Below, in pieces: positions 8,995-17,195 of a stretch of 64,000 nt of DNA. Under the pieces are notes generated by a model. The model ran no database searches, had not been told where the DNA came from, and was given only the letters and a program-made list of their open reading frames with translations. The position numbers and the translations under genes were made by a program. Numbering within the stretch: the stretch's first letter is position 1; each line of letters opens with the position of its first letter. The stretch is from positions 434,001-498,000 of the forward strand of contig NZ_JAEMNV010000001.1 of assembly GCF_016482825.1 (NCBI RefSeq). Reading direction: 5' to 3'. This stretch comes from Antrihabitans stalagmiti. Lineage in GTDB: Bacteria > Actinomycetota > Actinomycetes > Mycobacteriales > Mycobacteriaceae.

Positions 8995-10596
8995 GTGGGT
9001 ACCCAATTGTTGGTCGGCGGTCGCATTTACAGTCCGAGTTCTCCGGACGCGACTTCGATCGCAGTGTCGGACGGTGTTGTGGTCTGGGTCGGAGCCGACC
9101 AACCAGCGCGCGCACTGCATCCGGATGCGGAGATCATCGACCTCGACGGCGCTTTCGTTGCCCCCGGCTTCGTCGACGCGCACGTCCACACCACCGCGCT
9201 TGGACTCAAGCTGATCAGCCTCGACCTCTCCGACGCGCGATCTCTCACCGACTGCCTCGATCGGGTCCGCGCTTTCGCCGCGGCCGATCACGAGGCGATG
9301 GTGTGGGGACACGGCTGGGACGAGTCGGGTTGGCCGGAGCAACGGCCTCCCACCGTGCGCGAGATCGACGAGGCCGCGCCCAATCGGCTGGTCTACCTCT
9401 CTCGCGTCGACGTACATTCCGCGGTCTGCTCGTCCGCGTTGCTGGCAGCGACGCCGGGACTCGAGACCGCTGTCGGATTCGCGCGATCGGGTGTGCTGCG
9501 GACCGACGCCCATCATCGAGCCCGTATGACGGCGTTGACGGCCTTGACGACGTCACAACGAGCACGCGCCCGCACTGCCGCGCTCGATGCGGCAGCGGCA
9601 CTCGGCATCGTTGCAGTGCACGAATGCGCCGGACCCCACATCGGCGGTCGCGACGACCTGCGCGAATTGCTTGCCCTCGACCACGGCGTCGAGGTCCGTG
9701 CCTACTGGGGTGAAGCGGTCGAGACATCCGAGCAGGCACAGGCGCTGCTCGCGGAAACCGGTGCCCACGGCTTGGCGGGGGACCTGTTCGTCGACGGAGC
9801 CATCGGTTCGCGGACAGCCTGGCTGCACGAACCCTACCTCGACGATCCTGCGGCCGGTTCCGGCAACGCCTATCTCGATACCGACCAGATCGCGGCACAC
9901 GTCACGGCGTGCACCAAGGCGCGGGTGCAGGCCGGCTTCCACGTGATCGGCGATGCGGCAATGACCGCGGTCGTCGAGGGGTTCGAACGGGTCGTCGCCG
10001 AATTGGGCGGTCCGGCGGTGGCCGCGTGTGGTCACCGGCTCGAGCACGTCGAGATGATCACGCCGGAGCAGGCGTCGAAACTCGGCGACTGGGGTGTGAT
10101 CGCCAGCGTGCAGCCAGGTTTCGACGCCGCGTGGGGTGGCGACACCGGAATGTATGCGACACGTCTCGGCGTCGAGCGAGCGCGCGGGCTGAACCCGTTC
10201 GCGTCGATGGCGGCTCGAGGTGTTTCCCTCGCGATCGGATCGGATGCGCCGGTGACCGCGCTGTCGCCGTGGCAAGCGCTGCAGGCCGCGGTCCATCACC
10301 GGACGCCTGGCAGCGGCATCTCACCCCGGGCGGCATTCTCCGCGGCCACCCGCGGTGCCTGGCGAGCCGGGGGAGTCCGAGACGGCGTCGCAGGGACCCT
10401 CGTTCCGGGTGCGCCGGCCTCGTTCGCGATCTGGGATGCAGGCGAACTCGTCGTCGCTTCCCCGACCGACACGGTCGCCCGCTGGTCCACCGACCCGAGA
10501 TCGCGAGTTCCCGCACTGCCGCGGCTCGACCCGGGGACTCCCGCACCCGTGTGCCTGCGCACCGTCCACCGTGGAGTCGACATCTATGAGCGTTAG
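8995..10596 (+). CDS. YtcJ-like amidohydrolase
   Basis: This 533-residue metal-dependent hydrolase belongs to the amidohydrolase superfamily, YtcJ/NfdA type. The first metal motif is 'GFVDAHVHT' near residue 60, a second His region is in 'ACGHRLEHVEM', and a late Asp is in 'AIGSDAPV', the usual layout for this group. Substrates of the family are amides or cyclic amides; none is predictable here. It starts with GTG at 8995. Its last 11 bp overlap the start of the lnt-ppm1 gene in another frame, so the two are probably translated from one message. Confidence 0.85.
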   Translation: MGTQLLVGGRIYSPSSPDATSIAVSDGVVVWVGADQPARALHPDAEIIDLDGAFVAPGFVDAHVHTTALGLKLISLDLSDARSLTDCLDRVRAFAAADHEAMVWGHGWDESGWPEQRPPTVREIDEAAPNRLVYLSRVDVHSAVCSSALLAATPGLETAVGFARSGVLRTDAHHRARMTALTALTTSQRARARTAALDAAAALGIVAVHECAGPHIGGRDDLRELLALDHGVEVRAYWGEAVETSEQAQALLAETGAHGLAGDLFVDGAIGSRTAWLHEPYLDDPAAGSGNAYLDTDQIAAHVTACTKARVQAGFHVIGDAAMTAVVEGFERVVAELGGPAVAACGHRLEHVEMITPEQASKLGDWGVIASVQPGFDAAWGGDTGMYATRLGVERARGLNPFASMAARGVSLAIGSDAPVTALSPWQALQAAVHHRTPGSGISPRAAFSAATRGAWRAGGVRDGVAGTLVPGAPASFAIWDAGELVVASPTDTVARWSTDPRSRVPALPRLDPGTPAPVCLRTVHRGVDIYER

Positions 10597-13003
10597 ATCT
10601 ACAAGCGAGAGGTCTGCTGTCCTGCGAAACCTGCTCGGGTCCGTTGTCGCGGGCCTGCTGCTGTTCGCCAGCTTCCCGCCGCGTCCACTGTGGTTCCTCG
10701 CTCCCGTCGGCGTCGCGGTGCTCGTGCTCGTGCTCACCAGCGGGACGTCGAAGCGTGGCGGTTTCGGCTACGGCGCTATCGCCGGTCTCGGCTTCTTCGT
10801 TCCGCTGCTGCCATGGATCGGCATCTATGTCGGCCCGCTGCCGTGGTTGGCGCTGGCCGGTGTGTGCGCCCTGTACGTCGGGCTGTTCGGCGTCGTGACT
10901 CGGATCGTCGCCGACTTGCCCTATGCGACGGTCTGGATCGCGATGGCGTGGTCGCTCAGCGAATGGGTGCGGTCGAGTTGGCCGTTCGGCGGATTCCCCT
11001 GGGGCAGGCTTGCATTCGGGCAAGCCGACGGCATTCTGCTCCCGATCGCGAATCTGGGCGGCGCGCCGCTGCTCAGTTTCGCTGTTGCTCTGTGCGGAAG
11101 CGCGCTTGCTACGGTCGTCAGGGCCGGCGTCGAACGCGACCGGGCGGCGATTCTCGGCGGAGTCGCAGCGTTTGCTCTCGCACCGATCGTCGCCGGCGTC
11201 GTGTGGCCGTTCCTGCCGGGTATGGCATCCGGCGACCGTCACGTCACGGTGGCCGCAATTCAAGGTAGCGTCCCGCGCCTCGGCCTCGAGTTCAACGCAC
11301 AGCGGCGCAAGGTTCTCGACAATCACGTTGCCGAGACGATGCGCCTCGCGGACGACGTCCGTGCCGGACGTGCACCGAAACCCGACGTCGTCATCTGGCC
11401 GGAAAACTCGTCCGACATCGATCCGTATCGCAATTCCGACGCCTCCGGTGAGATCACCGCTGCGGCCGCGGCTGTCGGTGCGCCGATTCTGGTCGGTGCG
11501 GTGCTGACCAACGACGACCGCACGACGACGAATTCGGTGATCGCGTGGACGGCCGAAAGTGGTCCGGGTTCGCGGCACGACAAGCGCATCATTCAGCCGT
11601 TCGGCGAATATCTGCCGTGGCGCGGGTTCTTCCGATTGTTCTCGTCCTATGCCGACAGCGCGGGCTACTTCGTCCCCGGTCACGGCGACGGCACCGTGAC
11701 AGCAGCCGGCCTGAGGATCGGCGTCGCGACCTGCTACGAGGTCGCATTCGACAGGGCGCTCAAAGACTCCGTTCGAGCCGGCGCACAGTTGCTTGCCGTG
11801 CCGACGAACAATGCGACCTTCGGCGACAGCGAAATGACGTATCAGCAACTCGCGATGTCGCGGGTCCGGGCGGTCGAACACGGTCGAGCAGTTGTGGTTG
11901 CGGCGACGAGCGGGGTCAGCGCGATCATCGCGCCGGACGGCTCGGTGAGCCGGGAATCGGACCTGTTCGTCCCGGCGACGCTGCTGGAGCAAGTCCCACT
12001 GCGGACCGGTACTACGCTTGCAACTCGACTCGGACCGATTCCGGAGATTGTGCTCGGACTCGGTGCGATAGTGGCCATGATCGTCGGGTTCCGACGGACC
12101 CGCGGTGCACAGGGAACGACAGGGAAATTCTCGCAGGCAGCAGCCGGTGAGATAGTTACACCGGCAGCAGCCGGCCGAACAGACACGCCGGGGATTCCGG
12201 CGGGGAGGAACTCGATGGCAGCGGGGAATTTGGGTCAGGTCAGCGCAAAGACTTTGGTGATCATCCCGACCTATGACGAGCGGGAAAACCTCCCGATAAT
12301 CATCGGTCGCCTGCACGCCGCGTTGCCCGCAACCCATGTCCTGGTCGTCGACGACGGCAGCCCGGACGGCACCGGCGCGGTCGCCGACGAACTGGCTGCG
12401 GCTTCCGAGGGCAAGATCAGCGTGATGCACAGGACCGAGAAGAACGGTCTCGGCGCTGCCTACATCGCAGGATTCCGCTGGGGCCTCGAGCGTGACTACC
12501 AGGTCCTCGTCGAGATGGACGCAGACGGCAGCCACGCACCGGAACAGCTGCACCGACTGCTGCACCAGGTGGATGCAGGCGCCGACCTGGTCATCGGCTC
12601 GCGCTACGTGCCGGGCGGAACCGTCGTCAACTGGCCGAAGCGTCGGGAATTTCTGTCCCGTGGTGGCAACGTGTACTCGCGGCTCGCACTCGGCGTGAAG
12701 ATCAAGGACATCACCGGCGGCTACCGTGCGTACCGCCGCGAGATTCTGGAAGCCCTCGACCTCGACACAGTCGAATCACACGGCTACTGCTTCCAGGTCG
12801 ATCTCGCGTGGCGGCTGATCCAGAAGGGCGCTGTCGTCGTCGAGGTGCCGATCACGTTCACCGAACGTGAGATCGGCGAATCGAAGATGAGCGGCAACAT
12901 CGTTCGGGAGGCGCTGCTGAAGGTCACCGCGTGGGGATTCAAGAACCGCATTCAGAAGCTGAAGGCGCTGACCACCCGGAAGAAGAGTTCGGCAGCCGCC
13001 TGA
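10586..13003 (+). CDS. Apolipoprotein N-acyltransferase / polyprenol-phosphate mannosyltransferase fusion
   Basis: This 805-residue fusion combines two envelope enzymes. Residues about 15-505 are apolipoprotein N-acyltransferase (Lnt): six to eight membrane helices and a nitrilase-fold domain with the triad Glu273, Lys333 and Cys383 (in 'ATCYEVAFD'), which N-acylates the lipid-modified Cys of lipoproteins. Residues about 553-800 are a GT2 mannosyltransferase (Ppm1) with 'IIPTYDERENL' and a D-x-D at 645-647, making polyprenyl-phosphate mannose for lipoarabinomannan and protein mannosylation. M. tuberculosis Ppm1 has the same fusion. The ATG at 10586 lies within the end of the preceding gene. 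At least three lipoproteins or exported proteins in this window could be substrates. Confidence 0.93.
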   Translation: MSVRSTSERSAVLRNLLGSVVAGLLLFASFPPRPLWFLAPVGVAVLVLVLTSGTSKRGGFGYGAIAGLGFFVPLLPWIGIYVGPLPWLALAGVCALYVGLFGVVTRIVADLPYATVWIAMAWSLSEWVRSSWPFGGFPWGRLAFGQADGILLPIANLGGAPLLSFAVALCGSALATVVRAGVERDRAAILGGVAAFALAPIVAGVVWPFLPGMASGDRHVTVAAIQGSVPRLGLEFNAQRRKVLDNHVAETMRLADDVRAGRAPKPDVVIWPENSSDIDPYRNSDASGEITAAAAAVGAPILVGAVLTNDDRTTTNSVIAWTAESGPGSRHDKRIIQPFGEYLPWRGFFRLFSSYADSAGYFVPGHGDGTVTAAGLRIGVATCYEVAFDRALKDSVRAGAQLLAVPTNNATFGDSEMTYQQLAMSRVRAVEHGRAVVVAATSGVSAIIAPDGSVSRESDLFVPATLLEQVPLRTGTTLATRLGPIPEIVLGLGAIVAMIVGFRRTRGAQGTTGKFSQAAAGEIVTPAAAGRTDTPGIPAGRNSMAAGNLGQVSAKTLVIIPTYDERENLPIIIGRLHAALPATHVLVVDDGSPDGTGAVADELAAASEGKISVMHRTEKNGLGAAYIAGFRWGLERDYQVLVEMDADGSHAPEQLHRLLHQVDAGADLVIGSRYVPGGTVVNWPKRREFLSRGGNVYSRLALGVKIKDITGGYRAYRREILEALDLDTVESHGYCFQVDLAWRLIQKGAVVVEVPITFTEREIGESKMSGNIVREALLKVTAWGFKNRIQKLKALTTRKKSSAAA

Positions 13004-13033
13004 TCGAGCGGCGCGGGCCGAGGAGGCGAACAC

Positions 13034-13069
13034 AACGAAGCGGGCGACCCCTCGGTCGCCCGCTTCGTT
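13034..13069. terminator. Strong bidirectional terminator between lnt-ppm1 and rbpA
   Basis: A perfect 16-bp stem (13034-13049 with 13054-13069, loop CCTC) whose outer ends are A-rich on one side and T-rich on the other (AACGAAG / CTTCGTT). It is well placed to stop both convergent genes. Confidence 0.85.
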
Positions 13070-13085
13070 TGTAGCGCTCTACTTG

Positions 13086-13430
13086 TTAAGAGTTTACTCC
13101 GCGGCGCTTGGCCTTGAGCAGGTCCATTCGCTCCTTGAGGAGTTCCTCGAGTTCGTCGACCGAACGACGCTCGAGCAGCATGTCCCAGTGGGTGCGCGGA
13201 GGCTTGACCTTCTTCGCCTCGGGAGCTGTGCCTTCTAGCAGGCTGCCCTCGAGTCCGTTGCGGCAGAGCCACGTTCCCGGAATCTCTGCATCGTCGGCGA
13301 AGGGGACGTCGAACTCTTCGCCGTTGTCGGTGCGGTAACGCGCCACGCGCCGAGGCGCAAGGTCGTGGTCGCGATCGGTCTCGTAGCTCACCGCTCCGAG
13401 TCGACTGCCTCGGAGTACGCGATCTGCCAT
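13086..13430 (-). CDS. rbpA: RNA polymerase-binding protein RbpA
   Basis: This 114-residue protein is RbpA, an essential actinobacterial transcription factor. It binds the RNA polymerase beta-prime subunit, group 1/2 sigma factors and promoter DNA, and stabilises open complexes. An N-terminal tail, a core beta-barrel domain ('RYRTDNGEEFDVPFADDAE'), a basic linker and the C-terminal sigma-interaction domain ('THWDMLLERRSVDELEELL') are all present. Usual length is 110-125. A GGAAC-N18-GTT promoter-like pair lies upstream, matching the stress sigma (SigR/SigH/SigE) pattern that controls rbpA in some relatives. It converges with lnt-ppm1 across a strong terminator. Confidence 0.96.
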   Translation of the reverse strand: MADRVLRGSRLGAVSYETDRDHDLAPRRVARYRTDNGEEFDVPFADDAEIPGTWLCRNGLEGSLLEGTAPEAKKVKPPRTHWDMLLERRSVDELEELLKERMDLLKAKRRGVNS

Positions 13431-13513
13431 GGTGCGGTCCTCTCGTTCGCTGCTTTCGGCGGCTTGCGATGGCTGTCAGGGAATGAAGCCATCCTCGCTC
13501 GAACACGATGTAC

Positions 13514-13539
13514 AACGCATTCGCAGGACGATTGGTTCC
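13514..13539 (-). promoter_or_regulatory. Candidate ECF (SigR/SigH/SigE-type) promoter of rbpA
   Basis: Reading leftward, GGAAC (13539-13535), an 18-nt spacer and GTT (13516-13514) match the consensus of thiol/heat-stress ECF sigma factors. The start codon of rbpA is 83 bp further on. rbpA belongs to the SigR regulon in Streptomyces, which supports the call; the match itself is short. Confidence 0.5.
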
Positions 13540-13617
13540 CACGAAATGGTTGCAACCCCTCTATCCTACCGGCGAGGCATCCCGAGAGCGCACAACGTCT
13601 CCAGTTACGCTCGGGCT

Positions 13618-13944
13618 ATGTCGTCGCGCCGTCCACAATCATGTCTCTGGTGCGGTCGCGAGGTTGCCGAGTCCGAATCCGGCAGGCGCCGCCGCTACTG
13701 CAGGCAATCGTGCAGGCAGCGCGCTTACGAACACCGCAGCGCCGTCAAGGGGACGTCGATACCGGAAGACGCTGTCGTCCTGTCCGCGCAGGAGACGACC
13801 GAACTCGCCGACCGCTGGTTCGCGGCACGCTGCGCGGCCGAAGACGTTGCAACCGCCGTCGACGAAGGTGCGGAGAAGTCCGAACTCGTCTCCCTCTGCA
13901 AAGAGCTCGTCTACCTCACGCGTGAGGCGGAGCGGCTGCGCTGA
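13618..13944 (+). CDS. Small conserved protein with an N-terminal CxxC zinc-ribbon-like motif
   Basis: This 108-residue protein begins 'MSSRRPQSCLWCGREV', followed by 'RRRYCRQSCRQRAYEHR', so two CxxC-type pairs could hold a zinc ion, as in short FCS/zinc-ribbon domains. A basic stretch and an acidic, helical C-terminal half follow. The position beside rbpA and lnt-ppm1 matches a small conserved gene next to rbpA in mycobacteria; its role is not known. The frame is open upstream, but the ATG at 13618 gives the conserved part. The 3' end overlaps the convergent membrane-protein gene by 29 bp. Confidence 0.7.
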   Translation: MSSRRPQSCLWCGREVAESESGRRRRYCRQSCRQRAYEHRSAVKGTSIPEDAVVLSAQETTELADRWFAARCAAEDVATAVDEGAEKSELVSLCKELVYLTREAERLR

Positions 13945-14944
13945 CCCGCCGGCGTGCAACCAGGTAGACGGCAGCGATGCCGGCGGCAGTGGCGACCGTG
14001 ATCACGGCGAACGCGGTGAGTGTGCGTCCATCCGGATGGATCAGCGGCTGTTCGCGAAACGCTTGCCACGTGAGGGTGGAGAGCATCGCGGCATAACCGA
14101 GGGCGACGACGCCGACGAGTTGGGCGCGCGTTCGTTCGGATCGTAGCCACGCGCAGCGGGCGGCGAGTGCTCCCAGGATGACTGCGAACACCAGCATGAA
14201 CTGAATGCCGTGCAACCCGACGAAGTGTGGCACTCGCAGGTCGCCGTCGGTGGTACTCCAGTGTGTGACCGGCATCCCCGGTCCCCCGTCCGGAGCGCCG
14301 ACCGTATGCCCGGCCTGCAGCTCGACGGGCTGCCCTGCGGCATCGTCGTGGGTCTGTATCCCGTTGCTGCCCATGCCATAGGCAAGTGCCATACCGGCGA
14401 CGGCAAGTGCGAGGCCGGCATGAATGGCGCGGGTCAGCGGTAGGTCTGCCACCTTCTGCCACGCCAGGATCCCGGCGATCACCAGGTTGGCGAGAAACAG
14501 GCCGGGCACTCCGGAGGTGAAGACGATCTGACCGATCGCGTTGACCGGGTCGTCTGCGGAATTGAAGTGGCTGAACGTGCCACGCGCCGCCTGGACCGCG
14601 ATGAACCCGACATCGACGAAACCCGTCACCGCGAACACGGTGCCCATCCATCGGGTCCAGCGATTTCCTTTGTGCGGCAACGTGAGCAGCCAGGCCAGCG
14701 TTGTGCCGTACAGGGCGAACGCGAAACCGAACTTCAGCGGTTTCAGCCACACGGATTCACCGAGGAGCATTCGGTCGTCGACGGCCATGCCGATCGCACT
14801 CACGACCACAAGCGCAACCATTGCGACGACCATCGACAGCAACGGGCGATGCCAGCTGCGGACCTCCTCGACCAGTCGGCGCGCCGATCGCGTGGGGCGA
14901 ACCTGTTGTGGTGCAGCAGTTGTCGTCCCTGCCGTTGTGGTCAT
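13916..14944 (-). CDS. Polytopic membrane protein of unknown function
   Basis: This 342-residue protein has eight or so hydrophobic helices separated by short loops and one longer loop (about 195-240) containing a His/Gly-rich segment ('HWSTTDGDLRVPHFVGLHG'). The repeated His in this loop and in neighbouring helices could bind haem or metal, but no family motif lets me assign a function. It starts with ATG at 14942-14944 and lies 119 bp downstream of, and in line with, a TetR regulator gene. The 3' end overlaps the convergent CxxC protein gene by 29 bp. Confidence 0.7.
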   Translation of the reverse strand: MTTTAGTTTAAPQQVRPTRSARRLVEEVRSWHRPLLSMVVAMVALVVVSAIGMAVDDRMLLGESVWLKPLKFGFAFALYGTTLAWLLTLPHKGNRWTRWMGTVFAVTGFVDVGFIAVQAARGTFSHFNSADDPVNAIGQIVFTSGVPGLFLANLVIAGILAWQKVADLPLTRAIHAGLALAVAGMALAYGMGSNGIQTHDDAAGQPVELQAGHTVGAPDGGPGMPVTHWSTTDGDLRVPHFVGLHGIQFMLVFAVILGALAARCAWLRSERTRAQLVGVVALGYAAMLSTLTWQAFREQPLIHPDGRTLTAFAVITVATAAGIAAVYLVARRRVSAAAPPHA

Positions 14945-15063
14945 AGCTGAAAACGCTAGGGTCCGCCGGTCGTTCCGACATCCCGCCCGGGGACGAAATC
15001 GGACTACTACGTCGGTACGGCACCCCGGACCACACCCCTAGTACTGCGGTATGGGTCAGGTCC

Positions 15064-15699
15064 TCACAGACCTTTGTCGACCATGGCGAGCAGGCGCCAC
15101 GTCACCTCGTTGCGGTCGGGAAGATCGAGTCCGCGAAGTGGCCCGTCGATCAGCAACATGGCAAGGCCGTGCACGGCGGACCAGGCGAGATACTCTGCGC
15201 CGGAACGACGCTCGTGCGGGAGCACGCCAGCGGTGACCAATTCGTCCAGGGCGTCCGACAGGAGTTCGAACGGCGTCCGGCCACGTGGACCAGCCGCGTC
15301 GGTGCTGTCTTTGGTGCTCATGTCGTCCGGTACCGAGAAGGCGGTCCGGAACAGTCCCGGTTCCGCCTGGGCATAGGCGAGATAGCCGGAGCCGACCGCG
15401 CCGAGTTGCGCTCTGGCTCTTGTCGCTGCGTCGAGGTCGCTCCCTACCAGCGACAGGTCGCTCTCGATCGCGTTGGCCAGTTCCGCCATCGCCGCCGCAC
15501 TCACGGCGGCAAGGAGTGCTCGGTGATCGGCGAAGTGGCGGTAGGCGGCGTTCGGCGAGACCCCTGCTCGTCGCGTGGCTTCTCTGAGCACGACGGCATC
15601 CGGTCCACCTTCGCGAGCAAGGTCGAGACCTGCGGTCACCAGCGCCCGGCGCAGGTCACCGTGGCGATAGGTCGATCGGACCGCTGGATGGGACACCAT
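15064..15699 (-). CDS. TetR/AcrR-family regulator with WHG-type C-terminal domain
   Basis: This 211-residue regulator has an N-terminal TetR helix-turn-helix (about 8-55, 'VLREATRRAGVSPNAAYRHF') and a C-terminal ligand domain of the WHG type seen in many actinobacterial TetR proteins ('YLAWSAVHGLAMLLIDGPL'). It is the last or second-last gene of a leftward unit: the 56-residue peptide gene ends 25 bp before it. A short dyad overlaps its start codon and may be its own operator. The ligand is unknown; a 119-bp gap separates it from the following membrane-protein gene. Confidence 0.88.
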   Translation of the reverse strand: MVSHPAVRSTYRHGDLRRALVTAGLDLAREGGPDAVVLREATRRAGVSPNAAYRHFADHRALLAAVSAAAMAELANAIESDLSLVGSDLDAATRARAQLGAVGSGYLAYAQAEPGLFRTAFSVPDDMSTKDSTDAAGPRGRTPFELLSDALDELVTAGVLPHERRSGAEYLAWSAVHGLAMLLIDGPLRGLDLPDRNEVTWRLLAMVDKGL

Positions 15700-15715
15700 G
15701 TTGACATCGTAGACA
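15699..15715. promoter_or_regulatory. Candidate TetR operator (dyad) at the start codon
   Basis: The 17-nt sequence TGTTGACATCGTAGACA has the symmetric pattern TGTnnAC-N3-GTnnACA. It overlaps the first base of the tetR start codon. Size and placement suit autoregulation, but symmetry is incomplete. Confidence 0.35.
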
Positions 15716-15724
15716 TATGGACGA

Positions 15725-15895
15725 CTAAAAGTTGGGGGAGTCGTCGAGGTCGGTGTCGTCTTCGTCGTCTTCCGGGGGTCGGGCGCGGCGGGCGACGGCG
15801 ATCAGCGCAACGACGATCAGCAATGGACCCAGTATCGCGAGCATCTCGTCCCAGCCGCCCGCGTGCATACGAACCATCTCGTTCGCGAGCATCAT
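15725..15895 (-). CDS. 56-residue single-pass membrane peptide
   Basis: This short gene encodes 56 residues: a first segment with a Met-rich start (MMLANEMVRMH), one hydrophobic helix (about 19-35, 'MLAILGPLLIVVALIAVA'), then Arg-rich and strongly acidic residues (PPEDDEDDTDLDD). It lies 4 bp after the stop of the large membrane protein and 25 bp before tetR, in the same direction, which argues that it is real and co-translated. A second ATG is one codon downstream. It may be an accessory subunit of the larger membrane protein. I know no named family. Confidence 0.6.
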   Translation of the reverse strand: MMLANEMVRMHAGGWDEMLAILGPLLIVVALIAVARRARPPEDDEDDTDLDDSPNF

Positions 15896-15899
15896 CGAA

Positions 15900-17195
15900 T
15901 CACACTCCCGAGACCAGCTGGATGCCGACGACTGTGTAGGCGACCATCAGCGCCAACATCGGGAACTGCCCGACCTTGGTGTATCCGGTTCGCAATATCG
16001 ACACTGCACGATCATGCGCCGACGCCACGCCGAGTACGTGACCGCCCACGATTGCAGCGATCTGGACCACCGCGATCACGTCGGTCGAGACGACCGTGTA
16101 GTCGATGCGGCCGCCGCCGTCGAGTAGCAGCCAGCCGGCCTGACCTTGGAACACGGCGAACGAAAAGTAGTGCGCCACCGTGTATCCCACCATGATGGGA
16201 ACAAGCGAGTGCACAAACGCCGCATACGGTTCCTGGGTTCGTCCGTCGACCGACTTCTTCAGATACGGACGCGTCAGCCAGATTGTGCCGACGTAGGCGA
16301 TGGCGACGACGGCGACCGTCAGCAGCAGCCCGACGGTGCCGACACCGACCGCTTGGAGGCGGGAGAGATCACGGCGCAGATCGGACCAGAACGGCAGTCG
16401 GGTGACGCCGTCGAAAGTGGTCGACCCGAGCGCGAGTAGGACGACAGCTGTGAGTCCACGGTCGGAGGGTCCGACGAGCAGCCCGTCGAGTGGATTGCGG
16501 ACACCGATTCGGCCGTCGTTGCGGCGGCCGATGGGGGAGAGCCGCGAGACGAGCGTGAAGTAGACCTCGAAGGCGTCGCCGCGTTCGAACCAGCCGAGGC
16601 CGAACCGGACTCCGCCGACGACCTGCGCGAGGCTGTACACGACGACGAATCCTGCGACGGCCCGTGGGGAGTCCGAGAGCGGGTAGACGAGCTCGAGCCA
16701 CAGAAATGCGAAGAGGCCGACGACGGCAGGGCGGTACTCGAGCCGTCGAAGTGCGGCAGGATCGGCCGTCGGCACCCGGGTGCCGACGATGCCACGAACG
16801 ACGGATGTGATGAGCCGCAGCGGATTCGCCACCCGGTACACCGGGCCGAACACCAGCGACAACGCAACGAGACCGACCCAGAACCAGACGTAGAACCACG
16901 TCGGGGCCGGGTTGTCGGCCGAGCTGTCCGGACCGAACCAGGCCACCGCGATCAGCGTCAGCAACGCGGCGAGTGCCAGTAGTTGGAGGGTGATTCTGGT
17001 CGAGCGAGCGTCCGTGAATCGCGTGAGTGCGGTAGGAAGTGGTCGTCCTGCCGCAGCGCCTCGCAAGCGTGGTGTCTTCCACAGGACGGTCAGTGCGACG
17101 AACGACACCAGTACCGCGAAGGCACCGGCGTACAACGCGAGCCACAGTGGGACCGGCAGGTCCGACCGACCGCCGACACCGTGCGCGAGAATCAC
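15900..17195 (-). CDS. Conserved polytopic membrane protein (often labelled fenitrothion hydrolase)
   Basis: This 431-residue protein has ten or more membrane helices and conserved His in the last third ('VGYTVAHYFSF', 'GGHVLGVASAHDRA'), which may bind metal or haem. Proteins of this type in actinobacteria often carry the name fenitrothion hydrolase, but nothing here looks like a hydrolase; I treat the name as unsupported. The GTG start at 17193-17195 overlaps the stop of the lipoprotein gene (GTGA), and a 56-residue peptide gene follows after 4 bp. The neighbours suggest a membrane complex with an outward-facing cupredoxin-like lipoprotein, perhaps in copper or redox handling. Confidence 0.75.
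   Translation of the reverse strand: MILAHGVGGRSDLPVPLWLALYAGAFAVLVSFVALTVLWKTPRLRGAAAGRPLPTALTRFTDARSTRITLQLLALAALLTLIAVAWFGPDSSADNPAPTWFYVWFWVGLVALSLVFGPVYRVANPLRLITSVVRGIVGTRVPTADPAALRRLEYRPAVVGLFAFLWLELVYPLSDSPRAVAGFVVVYSLAQVVGGVRFGLGWFERGDAFEVYFTLVSRLSPIGRRNDGRIGVRNPLDGLLVGPSDRGLTAVVLLALGSTTFDGVTRLPFWSDLRRDLSRLQAVGVGTVGLLLTVAVVAIAYVGTIWLTRPYLKKSVDGRTQEPYAAFVHSLVPIMVGYTVAHYFSFAVFQGQAGWLLLDGGGRIDYTVVSTDVIAVVQIAAIVGGHVLGVASAHDRAVSILRTGYTKVGQFPMLALMVAYTVVGIQLVSGV

Noticed and set aside
10058-12565. A very long leftward open frame (over 800 codons) opposite the amidohydrolase and lnt-ppm1 genes
   Set aside because: It is antisense to two well-supported genes, is rich in Arg/Pro/His with no domain, and reflects the codon bias of high-GC DNA.
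15900-17195. Fenitrothion hydrolase function for the membrane protein
   Set aside because: The name is widespread for this type of protein, but the sequence is a polytopic membrane protein without a hydrolase motif.
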